Assembly: GCF_022682495.2 (NCBI RefSeq)
Contig: NC_071388.1
Location: 28,876,139-28,940,138, forward strand
Direction: 5' to 3'
DNA length: 64,000 nt
Origin: Desmodus rotundus
Taxonomy: Eukaryota > Chordata > Mammalia > Chiroptera > Phyllostomidae
The notes under the pieces were generated by a model. The model was given only the letters and a program-made list of their open reading frames with translations, ran no database searches and was not told the DNA's origin. The translations under genes and the position numbers were made by a program. How positions within the stretch are numbered: position 1 is the stretch's first letter; every line of letters begins with the position of its first letter. Below, in pieces: positions 34,445 through 45,557 of this stretch.

Positions 34445-34850
34445 AACAGGTTCAATTACTGTGTAAACCTAAGAAACAGCCTGACCTTGGAATCCCACTA
34501 AGCTGACAAAACCCAGATGGTCAAGTTAAGGATGCTGACCATAAAAATCCATATTGGGACCAGCAAGGACACTGCCTGCAGTGCACAACCCCTTCCCCTG
34601 ATCTCTTTGGCCTACTTTCCCTCTCCTTCCTTCTTATGAAAACTTCTGCCTGGCTAAAATGTTAAGTTATAACCATGATTCAGTACCCCCCAGCTAGTAA
34701 TCAAAGTTATGTATTCTGTAACAAATCAAATATAGACTCTACCCTGTGCTTTCCCCTCTGGCCAAGTTCTCATTGCAGTTGTGAGAAACGCTGGCCCTGG
34801 CAATAAACCACAGGTTTCTGGAGAAGTGAGGAATGCACATGTCAGAGTAA
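34445..34850 (+). mobile_element. Possible retroviral LTR
   Basis: Pyrimidine-rich, balanced sequence (34580-34640) leads to a canonical 'caataaaccacagg' poly(A) signal at about 34802, followed by a short U5-like part. The pattern resembles a gammaretrovirus-type LTR. I could not define both ends. Confidence 0.35.
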
Positions 34851-35010
34851 AAGCAGATGTCTGATTGAAGAAAATCAAGAGATAACATCAGAACGAGGTA
34901 GTAAGCCTGAGCAAGAACTGGGCAACTCCTAGTCAGCCCCATCCACTTATTCCTGCTTCCCTCTCTCAAGAAAAACTGCATATCCACTTCTTTTTTTTTT
35001 CTCTTTTCAA

Positions 35011-35168
35011 TTTTTTCTTTTCTTTCCTCTCCTCCTTCCCTCCCTCCCTCCCTCCCTCCTTCCCTCCCTCCCTCCCTCCCTCCCTCCCTCCCTCCCTTCC
35101 TCCCTTCCTTCCTCCCTTCCTCCCTTCCTTCCTTCCTTCCTTCCTTCCTTCCTTCCTTCCTTCCTTCC
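35011..35168 (+). repeat. 158-nt uninterrupted polypyrimidine tract, (CCCT)n then (CCTT)n
   Basis: Every base is C or T. Units shift from CCCT to CCTT along the tract. The minus-strand frame across it (34739-35299) is a Gly-Arg-Lys-Glu low-complexity artefact. Confidence 0.97.
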
Positions 35169-35463
35169 ATTTGGAATTTGGAAAACATTATGCTAGGTGA
35201 AATAAGCCAGTCAGAAAGACAAATACTATATGAAAGGAGTTGGGGAGGTGGAAGGATTGAGAGAGAGAGAGAGAGAGAGAGAGAGCAAGAGAGACTCATG
35301 TAAACAGATACACGGTGGTTATTGCAGTGAGGAGGGGTGTGTGGAAGTGGAGGAGAACACAGTGGGACATACCACCCTTCCTTCTCTCACCAGGTTACAT
35401 GACTTCATATTTCCACAATACTATTCAAGGAGTACTAAAACCATTAGTGGTGGGCTTTTCTAA
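35169..35463 (+). mobile_element. L1 3' end fragment with (GA)n insertion
   Basis: 'aaaacattatgctaggtgaa' then 'ataagccagtcagaaagac' marks the ORF2 C-terminus. 'atggaactgg'-type upstream sequence is missing, replaced by the CCTT tract. A (GA)n run at 35259-35285 interrupts the 3' UTR, which continues with 'acggtggttattgcagtgag'. Confidence 0.75.
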
Positions 35464-36399
35464 TTTGAATGTGATTTCAATGGAATTCAGAGAAGAAAAA
35501 GTATATTAACTGGAGATGAACTACCAAAACTAAACATCTATTCAAGGAAATAATACAGCTCTCATTAAATAGGTTTCCTGATCTTCATATTCAACACTGT
35601 GTTCTACTCAAAGTAAGGAGGAAAGGTCTGGAAGGGGTTTCAGGGGGAAATCACAGAAAATTGGGGCTCTTTAAATTATAATGCCCATGTATATGGGCAC
35701 ACAGAATAGAAAATAATGTGAACCGAATTGTTTTTTTCTGGCTTCTTTCTTATTCGGTGATACCTGACTAAGCTATGACTTGTTACATAGACACTATGGT
35801 TGAAACTATTTAATTTTTTTCTTAAAAAATAGCAAAAATAAACCCTGTTGAATCACACTATTTTCATGTTGGGTCAAGTCCCCTCCCACATTACTTATAT
35901 ACTTACACTACTTATTTACATATAAACATATCTGAATAAATATATTCTTGCTTATAAGGATTTTCTATATAAAATTTGAGACCGTTAATTCCTTATATGA
36001 ACCCAAGTGTTTGTAAATTCAGTATGCACAACTTCAAATTTAAACATTCATAGTTCGTTTCTACTCTCAGAGTATAAATTGTCATTTTGAGAAATATATT
36101 GTCTGTCACCCTACTCTACACAGAGGCCACTCTTTTAATAATAAAAATGAATATGTGAATCTTTTATGGAACTAGATAATCTACTAAAAGAAAATGCTTA
36201 TGTGAGTTGCAAAGATAACAAAATTATTTTCTGGATCATTCAATACAATGAAATTGAATATTTTCCTGATAATTTTCCCTAAACACTTTTTTTTAATAAT
36301 TAAAGGCTTTATTTTTACTTTGCATAATGTGATACAATCATTTTGTTTTACTAATCTTTATCACAAATAATTTTTAAAAATCAGTGTCTTTTAAAATTA
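35464..36399. other. No gene seen
   Basis: AT-rich DNA without recognised repeats. Confidence 0.5.
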
Positions 36400-36605
36400 T
36401 TCTTAATTTTCTCTTAAAAATGTTATAGCTTAATGAAATGTAAAAGTTAGTTACCCACCATCCAAAGTCAAATCTTCTGCAAAAACTGTATACCTGGCCC
36501 CATTTATATAGATGGTACATCATGGAATTGTACAGTTGAAAACTATATGATTTTACTAACCAAAGCAACCCCAATATATTTGATAAAAATAATAAGATAA
36601 AAGCC
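36400..36605. mobile_element. L1 3' end with an internal inversion
   Basis: The first half (about 36440-36490) reads as reverse complement of the L1 3' UTR ('ttacccaccatccaaagtca'). The second half (about 36510-36600) is in sense orientation and ends 'aaccaaagcaaccccaatat'. Adjacent opposite halves of one short 3' end suit a twin-priming inversion. Confidence 0.55.
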
Positions 36606-37432
36606 AATGACTAAATATTAAAATGTGTACATATAAAACAATTAAATTATGAAAAGGAAAATATAAGTAATCCATCATCTGAAATTAATATTAAAAATTT
36701 AACAGCTAATGTAATTATCTTAGAAATTTTTATTAAAAGTTTATAGTTTTAAAAACAGTGTAAAATATCAGCAGTTGATTTTGTAGTAGGATATTTATTT
36801 CAAAATGCACACTGAAATTAACTTGGAGGAAAAAAAGACAACATTGAATCAAAGGTAATTTAGCTTATAAAGTCTTCTTTTCTAGTATTATTCAATAACA
36901 ATACATTTTCATTTTCAAAAATGGGACATAAAACTATTACAGGAAAAATTCAGTAACCCTTGTTTCCAATAAACAAGATTTTTTTTAAAAATCATGAACC
37001 CAGTAAGGAGCTACACTATGAATTATTTAGAAAAAAAATCTTCATATTAACTTTTCTTCAGATTAAATATAAAAAGTATAGTATCTCTGAGTAGCATATG
37101 CTAAGCCCAATATTTTATTTAATATTAAGAAAATAATATTGAACAAAAAGATAATATACAATTCAAAATATATGATGAGAGCTATTGTGAATCTTCCAAA
37201 AATGGCATTATATCTGAACAAACATACTGAAACATTTTCCCATTGAATTTATACACCTACTTTTAAAACCTGCACCTGGGACTGTTGCTGATAGAAACCG
37301 GATGCTGCTGCTGCTGCTGCTGCTTCTCCTTCTCCTTCTCCTTCTTTTAAATATATTCTCTTGCCATAAAGTTTGTTCAGGCAAACCAGACATTTAGAAC
37401 TTTATTTTCTCTTTCTATTGAATCTATTAGGG
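36606..37432. other. No gene seen; short (GCT)n/(CTTCTC)n run at 37303-37346
   Basis: AT-rich, with a short triplet-type run that yields an Arg/Ser low-complexity frame on the minus strand (37208-37393). Confidence 0.5.
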
Positions 37433-37618
37433 TGACACTGGTTAACAAATTTATGCAGGTTTCAATTCTATAACAAATCATCTATAAACTGTAGTGTGTG
37501 TTCACCAGCCCAGGTTAAGTCTCTGACTATCACCATTTATGCTCCTATATCCTCCTTTACTTCTTGGATGCCCACTCCACCCCAGCAACCACCACACTGT
37601 TTTCCCTGTCCATGGGTA
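37433..37618 (-). mobile_element. L1 3' end, antisense
   Basis: 'gtgacactggttaacaaatt', 'ttctataacaaatcatctat' and 'tagtgtgtgttcaccagccc' are the reverse complement of an older mammalian L1 3' terminus, followed by the C-rich 3' UTR. Confidence 0.75.
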
Positions 37619-37642
37619 TTCTCTCTCTCTCTCTCTCTCTCT
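37619..37642 (+). repeat. (CT)n microsatellite
   Basis: About 12 CT units between two oppositely oriented L1 3' ends. Confidence 0.95.
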
Positions 37643-37845
37643 TTATGATAAGGGAAATAAGCCAGTCAAAGAAAGACAAGTAGCATATGATTTCAGTCAT
37701 TCATGGAATCTAATGAACAAACTGAACTAACAAGCAAAATAGAGATCGACTCATAGATAGAGCAGGCTGATAACTGGTGGGGGTGCAGAGCAGGGACTGC
37801 CTGGATGGTGGGGAGATTGAGAAAAAAATAGAACTTTAGACACCG
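37643..37845 (+). mobile_element. L1 3' end fragment, sense
   Basis: 'gggaaataagccagtcaaag', 'catatgatttcagtcattca' and 'tggaatctaatgaacaaact' are the ORF2 end and start of the 3' UTR. With the antisense piece before the CT run, it may be one inverted insertion. Confidence 0.75.
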
Positions 37846-38954
37846 CAGGCATATTTTCCCTTAAAAATATCTTCTAAATTATTTGAGGAGGAGAGGCTCA
37901 ATAAATGAATCAGAAAGAAAATTAAGAGAAGAGATTTGGGGTAGCCTTATGTGGACTGAAGAGATAAAAATGAGGATCCAGGACATCCCAAAAGAGGGAA
38001 CTTTGGGAGTGTGCTATGCTCCAAACTAAACGTCCTGGACGGTTAGACCCTAGATTGGATGGAGATAACTAGTGCCCAACCACAACTGAAACATAGATTT
38101 GATTTATTTTTATTCTTGATTGAATTAGAGTAAATCCTCTTTATATTTCTATCTGAAAAAAAGGATAAACACTCTCTGAAATACAATAACATTACCTATA
38201 ACCTCTATAATTTTGTAATACACAGTCTCTAACACTTAGCTAAAAATAATGTGGCAAGCCCAGAAACAGGACCATTTGACAAAAAACAAAAACAGATAAC
38301 AGACAAGCAAACAACATAATATATGCACATATTAAACTAAAGAAAACCAGACAAACATAAAAGGGCCACAAGCTATCCAGGTATTGATCAATACTTTAAT
38401 TAAGAGAAAATGTATTTAAGATAAATTTTAAAATTATGAAAATAGGAAAGATGGAGAATTCCATTAGAGTACTGAAATTTATTTTTTAAAATCTCAAATA
38501 GAATTTCTATAAATGCAACATAATAACTGGAGTCAACCATTCATTAGATGGGTTTACCAGCAGAAGACAGGATTCGTGAATGGGAAGCGATGTGAGTACA
38601 AACATCTAAAGTAAAGCACACAGATAAATACAAATAGGAAACAGTGACTAGGGGAAAAGTTTTAAAAACATGAGATATATAGGTAATGAGTTTAAATAAT
38701 GGGTCTGGAGTTTCAGAAGGGGAAGAGAATGAGATGGAAGAATATGTAAAGATGAAATGACCAAATGTTTGTAAAGGCTTTGAAAGATGACGCTCCATAG
38801 ATTTAAGAGGTGAAGTATCAAACAAGTAGAGGAAAACCTAAGCACATGATAATAAAGCTATTGTGAAAACAAAGACAATGAGAAAGTCTTTTAAGATTTT
38901 GAGATTTTTAACTATGAAAAATAAACAAAATAATAACAAAAGGGCCTTTGAAGA
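37846..38954. other. No gene seen
   Basis: AT-rich DNA; short frames at 38544-38845 on the minus strand lack support. Confidence 0.5.
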
Positions 38955-39318
38955 ACCTGCTTACTGTTCTCCATAGCAACTGCATCAATTTATATTCCCA
39001 CTAAAAGTATATAAATTCCCCTTATCCACATCCTTGTCAATACTGGTCATTTAAATATATATGTATGTGTATATATATATTATATATATACACACACACA
39101 TACATATTTATTTATTTATTTAGATTTAGATTTACATTTTCCTGAAGATTAATGATTTTGAGCTCTTTTTCATATGTCTATTGGCCATATGTCTTTTTGA
39201 AAAAATGCTTATTTAGTTCTTTTGCTTATTTATTAATCAAATTATGTGCGTGTTTTGCTATTGGGTTGTAAGAACCCCTTATATATTCTGGCTAAATAAC
39301 TCTGTATCAGATACATGG
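38955..39318 (-). mobile_element. L1 ORF2 fragment, antisense arm of an inverted copy
   Basis: 'gttctccatagcaactgcat', 'cttatccacatccttgtcaa' and 'tgcttatttagttcttttgc' are reverse-complement landmarks of the L1 ORF2 3' third. A TA/CA-rich run and AT-rich filler occur at 39050-39120. Confidence 0.75.
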
Positions 39319-39830
39319 TTTGCAAATAGAACTACCATATGATCCAACAATCCCATTTCTGTGTCTACATTTAAAGGGATTGAATAAGAACCTTAGACAC
39401 ATCTGCATTCCCATGTCCACTGCAGCATTATTCAGAATAACCAAGACATACAAGTAACCTATTATTAGTAACCTAATAAAAATGTCATATATACACACAA
39501 TGAAAACAGCCTTAAAAAGAAGGAAATCCCTCCATTCATGACAACGCGAATGAACCTGGAAGACAATATGCTAAGTAAAATTAGCCAGATTTATGGCACG
39601 TACTGCATGATACCGTTTAGATGAGGAATCTGAAAGAGCCAAACTCACAGAAGCAGAAGAAAGATGAAAGATGCATACAAGTAGATATGGATACTATCAA
39701 ATCATAGCAATCATGAAAGTATGCTATTAGCACAAAGATGTAAAACTACACACATTGAACAGAATGGGATGTCCTGAAGATCACACATACATGTCCCCCT
39801 GATTTACGACCAAGGAAACAATAGTGTAGT
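39319..39830 (+). mobile_element. L1 ORF2 C-terminus and 3' UTR, sense arm
   Basis: 'gaactaccatatgatccaac' followed by 'aatcccatttctg' opens this arm. It runs on through 'actgcagcattattcagaat' and 'atgaacctggaagacaatat' in L1 order. It begins exactly where the antisense arm ends, so the two arms probably form one inverted insertion. Stops break the frame. Confidence 0.8.
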
Positions 39831-39849
39831 GGATAAAAGATAGTAATTT

Positions 39850-40663
39850 AAATGAATGTTACTTTGAAAAATAGTGAAACTTTAACTGCTCCCTCACACC
39901 TGTACACAAAGACATTATAAATGAATTATTGCTCTAAATATAAAAATTAAATTATAACTCTTAGAAGAAAAATTGATTAGCTTCAGAATCTTGTATTAGA
40001 TAAAATTTTCTTATCTAATATCCAAACACCAATAAATCAAAACAAGAAATGGTAATATAGAATACATTGAAATTGAGAACTTTTATATTCCACAAGACAT
40101 AATTAAGGATGAAAAGCACAACACAAATAGGGAGAAGATAATATCTTTTTATATTTCAAAGGGTCCTTTGTATAAATCAAAAGAAAAAGGAGGCAGACAA
40201 CCCAGAAGCACACACACACACACACACAAACTTTGAAAGGTTTTGGACAAATGAGGCTGTCTACCATCCACATGGCTATAAGCCTGTGCAAGGTGCTAAA
40301 CTTCATAGAAAAACAGAATGGTTAAAGTGAAAAACAGACAAACCAAGGAAAACAAAACAAACAAACAAACAGAAACTAAAGGAAATGTTGACAGGGATTT
40401 AGAGCAGCCAGAAACCTGATACCCTGCTGGTGAGAGTATACATTGTTAAAATCCCTGTGAAAAAGTGTTTGGCAGTCCCTGTTAAAGTGAACAAGTGCAC
40501 ATTCCTTCCATGGCTGGGTGCTCCGTTGGTTGGAGTGCTACCCCACACACCAAAAGGTTTGGGTCTGAGTCCTGGCCAGGGTACATACCTAGGTTGCTTA
40601 TTGAATCCGTGGTTGGGACACATACCAGGGACAACTGATGGATGTTTCTCTCTGACATCCCTT

Positions 40664-40710
<47 letters not shown>

Positions 40711-41395
40711 TTCTCTCTCTCCCCATCCCTCCTGCCCTCCCTCCCTTCCCCATTCTCCCTCTAAAATCAATAAACTATCCTTGGGTGAAGATTTTAAAAA
40801 GTGTACATTCTCTATTATCCAGCAATTGCACTTCTATGTAAATAAACTACAAAATCTATACATATGTTTACAAAAGATATAAATAATTACTTCTATAACA
40901 GCATGAACCATACGTTGAAAACAACCCAACTATGGATCAGCAATAGGATTAATATATTGTGGAATATGAGTATTCATACAACACAATGAAAGATGCCCAC
41001 AAAATGCACAAAACTATCACCAACACATGATAGGATAAATTTTGCAGAAATGACATTGAACAAAAAACACACAAACAAAAATCCCCATGAAAATCAAAAA
41101 TGAAAAAAATAACAGCCACACAAAGTACATGCATACTATTTATTTATGTGTAGACTCAGATCCACTTTACTGACATTGTTAGAAGTTAGAATGATGTCTA
41201 CTTTTAGAGTGGATACTGATGGGAAGGGCCCATGAGAAGGTATCTGAGGTATAGGTAACATTCTGTTTTTCGATCTGTATATTGGTTGCAACATGTGCGC
41301 TCAATTTATGAAATTTTATCAAGCTCTATACCAGTGATAGTTGCATCTTTCTGTGTGTATGTTATACATCAAATTTTACAAGAAAAAAAAACACT
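39850..41395 (+). mobile_element. Ancient L1 (L1M-like) ORF2 and 3' end, split by a Ves
   Basis: Landmarks in order are 'attgagaacttttatattcc', 'gggagaagataatatctttt', 'accctgctggtgagagtata', 'ccagcaattgcacttctatg', 'ggatactgatgggaagggcc' and 'tgttatacatcaaattttac'. The 3' UTR style ('ttctgtttttcgatctgtat') is that of old L1M elements. A Ves SINE (40505-40798) interrupts it. It is highly diverged and non-coding. Confidence 0.8.
40505..40798 (+). repeat. Ves SINE nested in ancient L1
   Basis: The tRNA-related head 'tggctgggtgctccgttgg' holds an A-box-like region. 'tttgggtctgagtcctggcc' is the B-box/'ggccagggt' part, and then come 'gatgtttctctctgacatcc', a long CT tract (40668-40730) and a 'taaaatcaataaa' end. 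AAGTGCACATTC (40493-40504) and AAGTGTACATTC (40799-40810) form a 12-bp target duplication with one transition. The SINE is RNA polymerase III type and relies on L1 proteins. The frames across the CT tract are artefacts. Confidence 0.95.
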
Positions 41396-41674
41396 ATACC
41401 TGACAGTATATAGTAAACAAATACATTACATTGTTAAAACTTGTAAGTGTTATGAATACTCTTCAATAATCACAGTGATACCCCAAGGAAGTGCTGAAGA
41501 TTCAGACCAAGAAAGAATTCTCACTTCCTTATCATTTTATCAAGTAAGCCCTGTGATTAATGGTACGAACACAGATAATGCAGCTATCAAAGTGAAAAGG
41601 AAGTGGATACTTTGACAAAGTCGCCACTGAATTCCATGGGCAAAAGCTCACATGGAATACAGAAATTCATCTAA
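41396..41674. other. No gene seen
   Basis: A 109-codon frame (41286-41615) overlaps the L1 3' end and has no independent support. Confidence 0.5.
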
Positions 41675-41835
41675 GTTGGTGGTTTGCCACATGTCATTCA
41701 CAGGCCAGCAGCATCAGTATCAGCTAGTACTATACCCAGATCTACTGAATCCTAAACTTTGGGGGTGGGTATCCATCTGTGTTTGAACAAGTCTTCCAAG
41801 TAATTCTGACACCTGCTAACTTTTAAGATCCACCA
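41675..41835 (-). mobile_element. MER5A-type hAT-Charlie MITE, antisense
   Basis: On the minus strand the order is 'gtcagaattacttggaagac', 'ttcaaacacagatggata', 'aggattcagtagatctgg' and 'atactgatgctgctggcc'. This is the diagnostic MER5A core, seen in the other orientation at 3914. Confidence 0.85.
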
Positions 41836-41854
41836 ATTTAAAATAAACCTGTTA

Positions 41855-42200
41855 TCACGCTAAGCAAAATGAGCCAGACGGAAAAAGTCAAAACCATATG
41901 ATTTCAGTTATTTGTGGGATATGAAACTGAAAGCAACAAATGAACAAACAAGACAAAAAAAATAAACCTCATAGACACACATAGACAAACAATATGTTGG
42001 TTACCAGAGTGAAAGTGGAATGGGGGAGGAGTGAGGGCCGGGGGGATCGAGTACAGGGTGATGAGAGGACACTTGACTTGGGGCAGTGGTCACACCATGC
42101 ACTCTACAGGTGAAGTATCACAGAATTGTGCACCTGAAATCTATACCATTTTATTAAGCAATGCCACCTCAATAAATTTAATTTTAAAATATTAAAAAGA
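41855..42200 (+). mobile_element. L1 3' end
   Basis: It starts at the ORF2 end ('gctaagcaaaatgagccaga', 'catatgatttcagttatttg'), continues with a G-rich 3' UTR ('gggggaggagtgagggccgg') and ends 'aagcaatgccacctcaataa'. It is 5'-truncated and non-coding. Confidence 0.85.
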
Positions 42201-44034
42201 TAAATAAAACAAACTTACATTTATTCTTCTGTTTTTGATGTTGCTTATACTTTGTTTTGCCATTTAGCAGAAATTATCAGGTACATTGTTGATGATTAAG
42301 GAATATTAATTGAATGAATAAATAGTGTTTCACATGTTAAATTATATGTAACTTTGTATTGAATTTTAGCTAATTGTATCTCATGTACAGAAATGGATCA
42401 TCAAAATTTGAATAATGTTCATGCTATTTTTTAATTTTAGTTCAATAATCATACATTGACATGAGACAAGGAAAAGCAGAGAATTCTACTTTTTGTTGAC
42501 ACTCGAGTGCCACATATCTGCAGACGTCTTGACATAGTTCCTAACGTTTGAGAAAGAACTCTTGACAGAACTTCCTGATTAGGGATCATTGATTTGGACA
42601 CAATATAAAATAAAAGTGGAAAAAGCAATCATTCAAACATTGACTTGTGAGGAACTTTACTTAAAAAAAAAAGCAAAAAAGAAAAAGAAAACTCCAGCGT
42701 AATGAAAGGGTGAAAGAAAATCCCACAACATACAGAGAACTTACTATCAACTGCCGTGAATAAAAGTGAAATACCTAAAGACCTAAAGTTAGAGCACGTA
42801 ATCAAGTTAATACAATCAGAAAAGAGATCAGGTTCCTTAAATAATAATGTCTAGCTCTATGCACACTTTCTGAATAAACTTCAGATGCAGCATCAGTCTC
42901 ATAGAATAGAAGAGTAAGCAAAGTTTGATCATCAGGTGTTACAATTCATGAATCCATGAAAATTTCATGAGCACCAAAAGTGAGTTATCATTAAAATGTT
43001 TTGAAGTCAGAGTCTCAGATCATTAAGCAGCTACTTAACTGTAAACCTTGCAATTAAAACCATCAAAATTGATGTGCAATTAGAGTTCTACGCTTATTAG
43101 TTGGATGTTAATCAGGATTTGGTTTACTGTTACCAAACTGTGTCTGTGCGAAGATTTCTATTTTCTTTCACAAACCATGAATAGTGGCTTGAATTATACA
43201 TGAAACAGAAATTAGAATACTCAGTAGCTTTTGAAGAGGGACAAATATTTCATAAAGTCACTCTACTGCATAGTAACTTGTATTTATTAAAACAAAGAAG
43301 ATACCCATTAAGCTGTGTTTATTTCTTTCTATTATTTCAATGACGTTATTTAGAAGATAATGTCATGGACATGCAAGAGAAAGATGATATTTAAAGATTT
43401 TAGTTTAAGTGCTCATATGTTTTAACATTTAAGACTAAATATTATATCTATTGTTTGAATGATTGATTGGCCAACGTATCTACCTACTCACGGTTTAATA
43501 GTAAAAATGTATAAGTTTAAACCCAAGTTTAAGGGCAAGTAACCTCATGTTTCCATATCTCCTTCAAATAAATTGTGCTGCAGACACTATCTCCACTTTT
43601 TTAATATTATTTAACTTCTAGTCAGATCTTGACTCCTTTGGGTAATTTATACATACCTTACATCAAACAAAATTTCCCTCTCAGAAGGAATATTAATATA
43701 AGCCAAGTATTAGGAGTTCAAGATTGTGTCTGAAGGATTAATTTCTAATATTTCAAAATAGAATCTATCCCTAACAGTTATATTTTTATCCTCAGGCACT
43801 CTTCCGGTATTAACTCACATTATCATCAGTTCTCTCCTTCTTCACTGTGATATACCTTGAAACCAGTGCCTTAGAAGCTAAAACAACTCCTTTAGGAAGA
43901 GATGGCATTCTCTTAATAACAGAATAATACATATAAAATTGCCATCTAGTACATCAAAAATTATTGAACATGATAATTTTTATTGTTCAACCTAAAAATA
44001 AACATAAGATTTATCTGTTAAATAGATATATTTA
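42201..44034. other. No gene seen; about 1.8 kb
   Basis: AT-rich, repeat-poor DNA with no open frame worth noting. Confidence 0.5.
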
Positions 44035-44235
44035 AAGATTTGTCAGATTTATTGGGGTATAATTAATAAAATTGCAATACACTTGAAGTATACAACATGA
44101 TGATTTGATATGCATATACACTGTGAAAGAAATCTGCTTATCGAGTTAATTAACACATCCATCGTTTTGCATATCCTCGCATATTTAACGTCTTATTTTT
44201 TTTGGTGAGGGCATTTAGGTTCTATTCTCTTAGAA

Positions 44236-44496
44236 AAATGTTTTAAGTATATTTAACTGATTATGCTATCACAGTTGTCCCATTGTATTTTTCTCCCCTT
44301 TATTCCTCTCTGCCCAGTACCCCCATTCCCTCCAGCGCTTCCCCCTTAGTTCATGTCCATGGTTGTACATATAATTTATTTGGCTTCTCAATTTCTCATA
44401 CTACTCTTACCCTCCCCCTGTCTGTTTTGTACCTACCACTTATGCTTCTTATTCCCTGCACCTTTTCCCCCATCTCCCCTGTACCAGATATCGTTT
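44236..44496 (-). mobile_element. HAL1-like 3' end, second copy, 5'-truncated
   Basis: 'ttaactgattatgctatcac' followed by 'agttgtcccatt', then 'ttagttcatgtccatgg', 'tttggcttct' and 'cttattccctgcacctttt' match the 3' UTR of the full element at 16521 in the same order. The terminal sequence differs from that of the ordinary L1s nearby. It ends before ORF1, so it is a short truncated copy. Confidence 0.75.
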
Positions 44497-44519
44497 TCTC
44501 CTATAGTCACCACGTTATG

Positions 44520-44650
44520 CAGGAGTGGACAAAAGAAGGTTTATCATTGCACTGTGACCTTCTTTTCAGTTAAGGAAGCTATTGTAACAATCACAGCCCG
44601 CATGTCTGTTTCCATACAAAGAACTGTAACCCTACTTTTGCTCTCTCCTG
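44520..44650. mobile_element. Mariner-like MITE nested in old L1
   Basis: The left terminus 'caggagtggacaaaagaagg' and the reverse complement of the right terminus 'caggagagagcaaaagtagg' form imperfect inverted repeats of about 24 bp. The pattern (CAGG..TGG.CAAAAGTAGGTTTACAG) is that of mammalian mariner derivatives. A TA follows the right end (44651-44652); the left counterpart is TG, one change from TA. No transposase is encoded. Confidence 0.75.
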
Positions 44651-44790
44651 TACACTAACTAAATCCTCAGAGCTACACTGAGAGTTCGTGCTCTTTCCCC
44701 AACCTCTTCATATTCCTCTGTCTCTCAGCCCCCAGAAGCCACCATTTCACTCTGTGTTTCTATGAGTTTATCCATTTAAAAGTTTTTTTT

Positions 44791-45557
44791 AAAACATTTA
44801 GTATGTGTCAAAAATTACATTACATAGAAAGAATACCATAATAAAAATTACCTCATATATAGAGAACTTGTCCTATAAACAAAGCTATATGGTTAAAACT
44901 TAAGTTTATTTTCATGTTTAACATTTTTATAAAAATATACATATTCAGATCTAGAACAAAAGAGGAAAAAGGGAAATTTATAATTGAATCAGAGGAGCTG
45001 GCAAATGAGACTCAGGGAAGAAGACAACTAATGGCCTGCCTGGCCCAGCTCAGGCGAGATTCCTAACAGTCCACTCTCATGAACCCCGGCACTTCTCACT
45101 AATGATTGCCTCCTTTCTTTTATAAATAATCTTTTGTTATTTAATCTTTTTATTGACTACTTTATTTAAGCACATAAATTTAGACCAGCCTTCTTAACTT
45201 TTTTGTTTTATCTTATTTTACCTTTTCCCTTTCCATCCCAGCCTAGGTGTTTTTGGATATTCTACATTACTTTCTACTTCAACATCTTCAAAGTATGACA
45301 TAAATATATATAAAAATATATGAAACATATAAGTTATAAACATAATGTAAAATGGACAATTGTAAATTCATATCATAACTCATAGACAAGAAGATAACTG
45401 ATATTCTCCCCCCAAATTTTTTTGAACATTAGAAAACATACCGATAGGTATGTGACATCAAATGGAGAGTACTTTGAAAGTGACTAAAGTTTAATCATGT
45501 GAGAATAAATACAGAATTTTTCATAAATAAATTCCGTGCTGGGGGTTCCCCCATTGC
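44791..45557. other. No gene seen
   Basis: AT-rich DNA. A more balanced patch at 44990-45110 is not recognised. Confidence 0.45.

Larger units (their letters stand above)
44035..44790 (-). mobile_element. Old L1 3' end, antisense, host of two nested insertions
   Basis: 'cagatttattggggtataat', 'ttctattctcttagaaaaat', 'cctatagtcaccacgttatg' and 'ccagaagccaccatttcact' are successive landmarks of the reverse-complement L1 3' UTR. The order is broken at 44236-44496 and again at 44520-44650 by younger insertions. Confidence 0.75.

Noticed and set aside
34739..35299. 186-codon minus-strand frame with Glu-Gly-Arg-Lys repeats
   Set aside because: It is produced by translating the polypyrimidine tract and the neighbouring GA run; no protein family and no conserved start context.
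40505..40798. tRNA-like promoter boxes in the Ves head
   Set aside because: The similarity reflects the tRNA ancestry of the SINE; the cloverleaf and anticodon arm are not intact, so it is not a tRNA gene.
40430..40882. 150-codon plus-strand frame spanning L1 and Ves
   Set aside because: It joins ancient L1, SINE head and CT tract by chance; the Leu-Ser run is the CT microsatellite.
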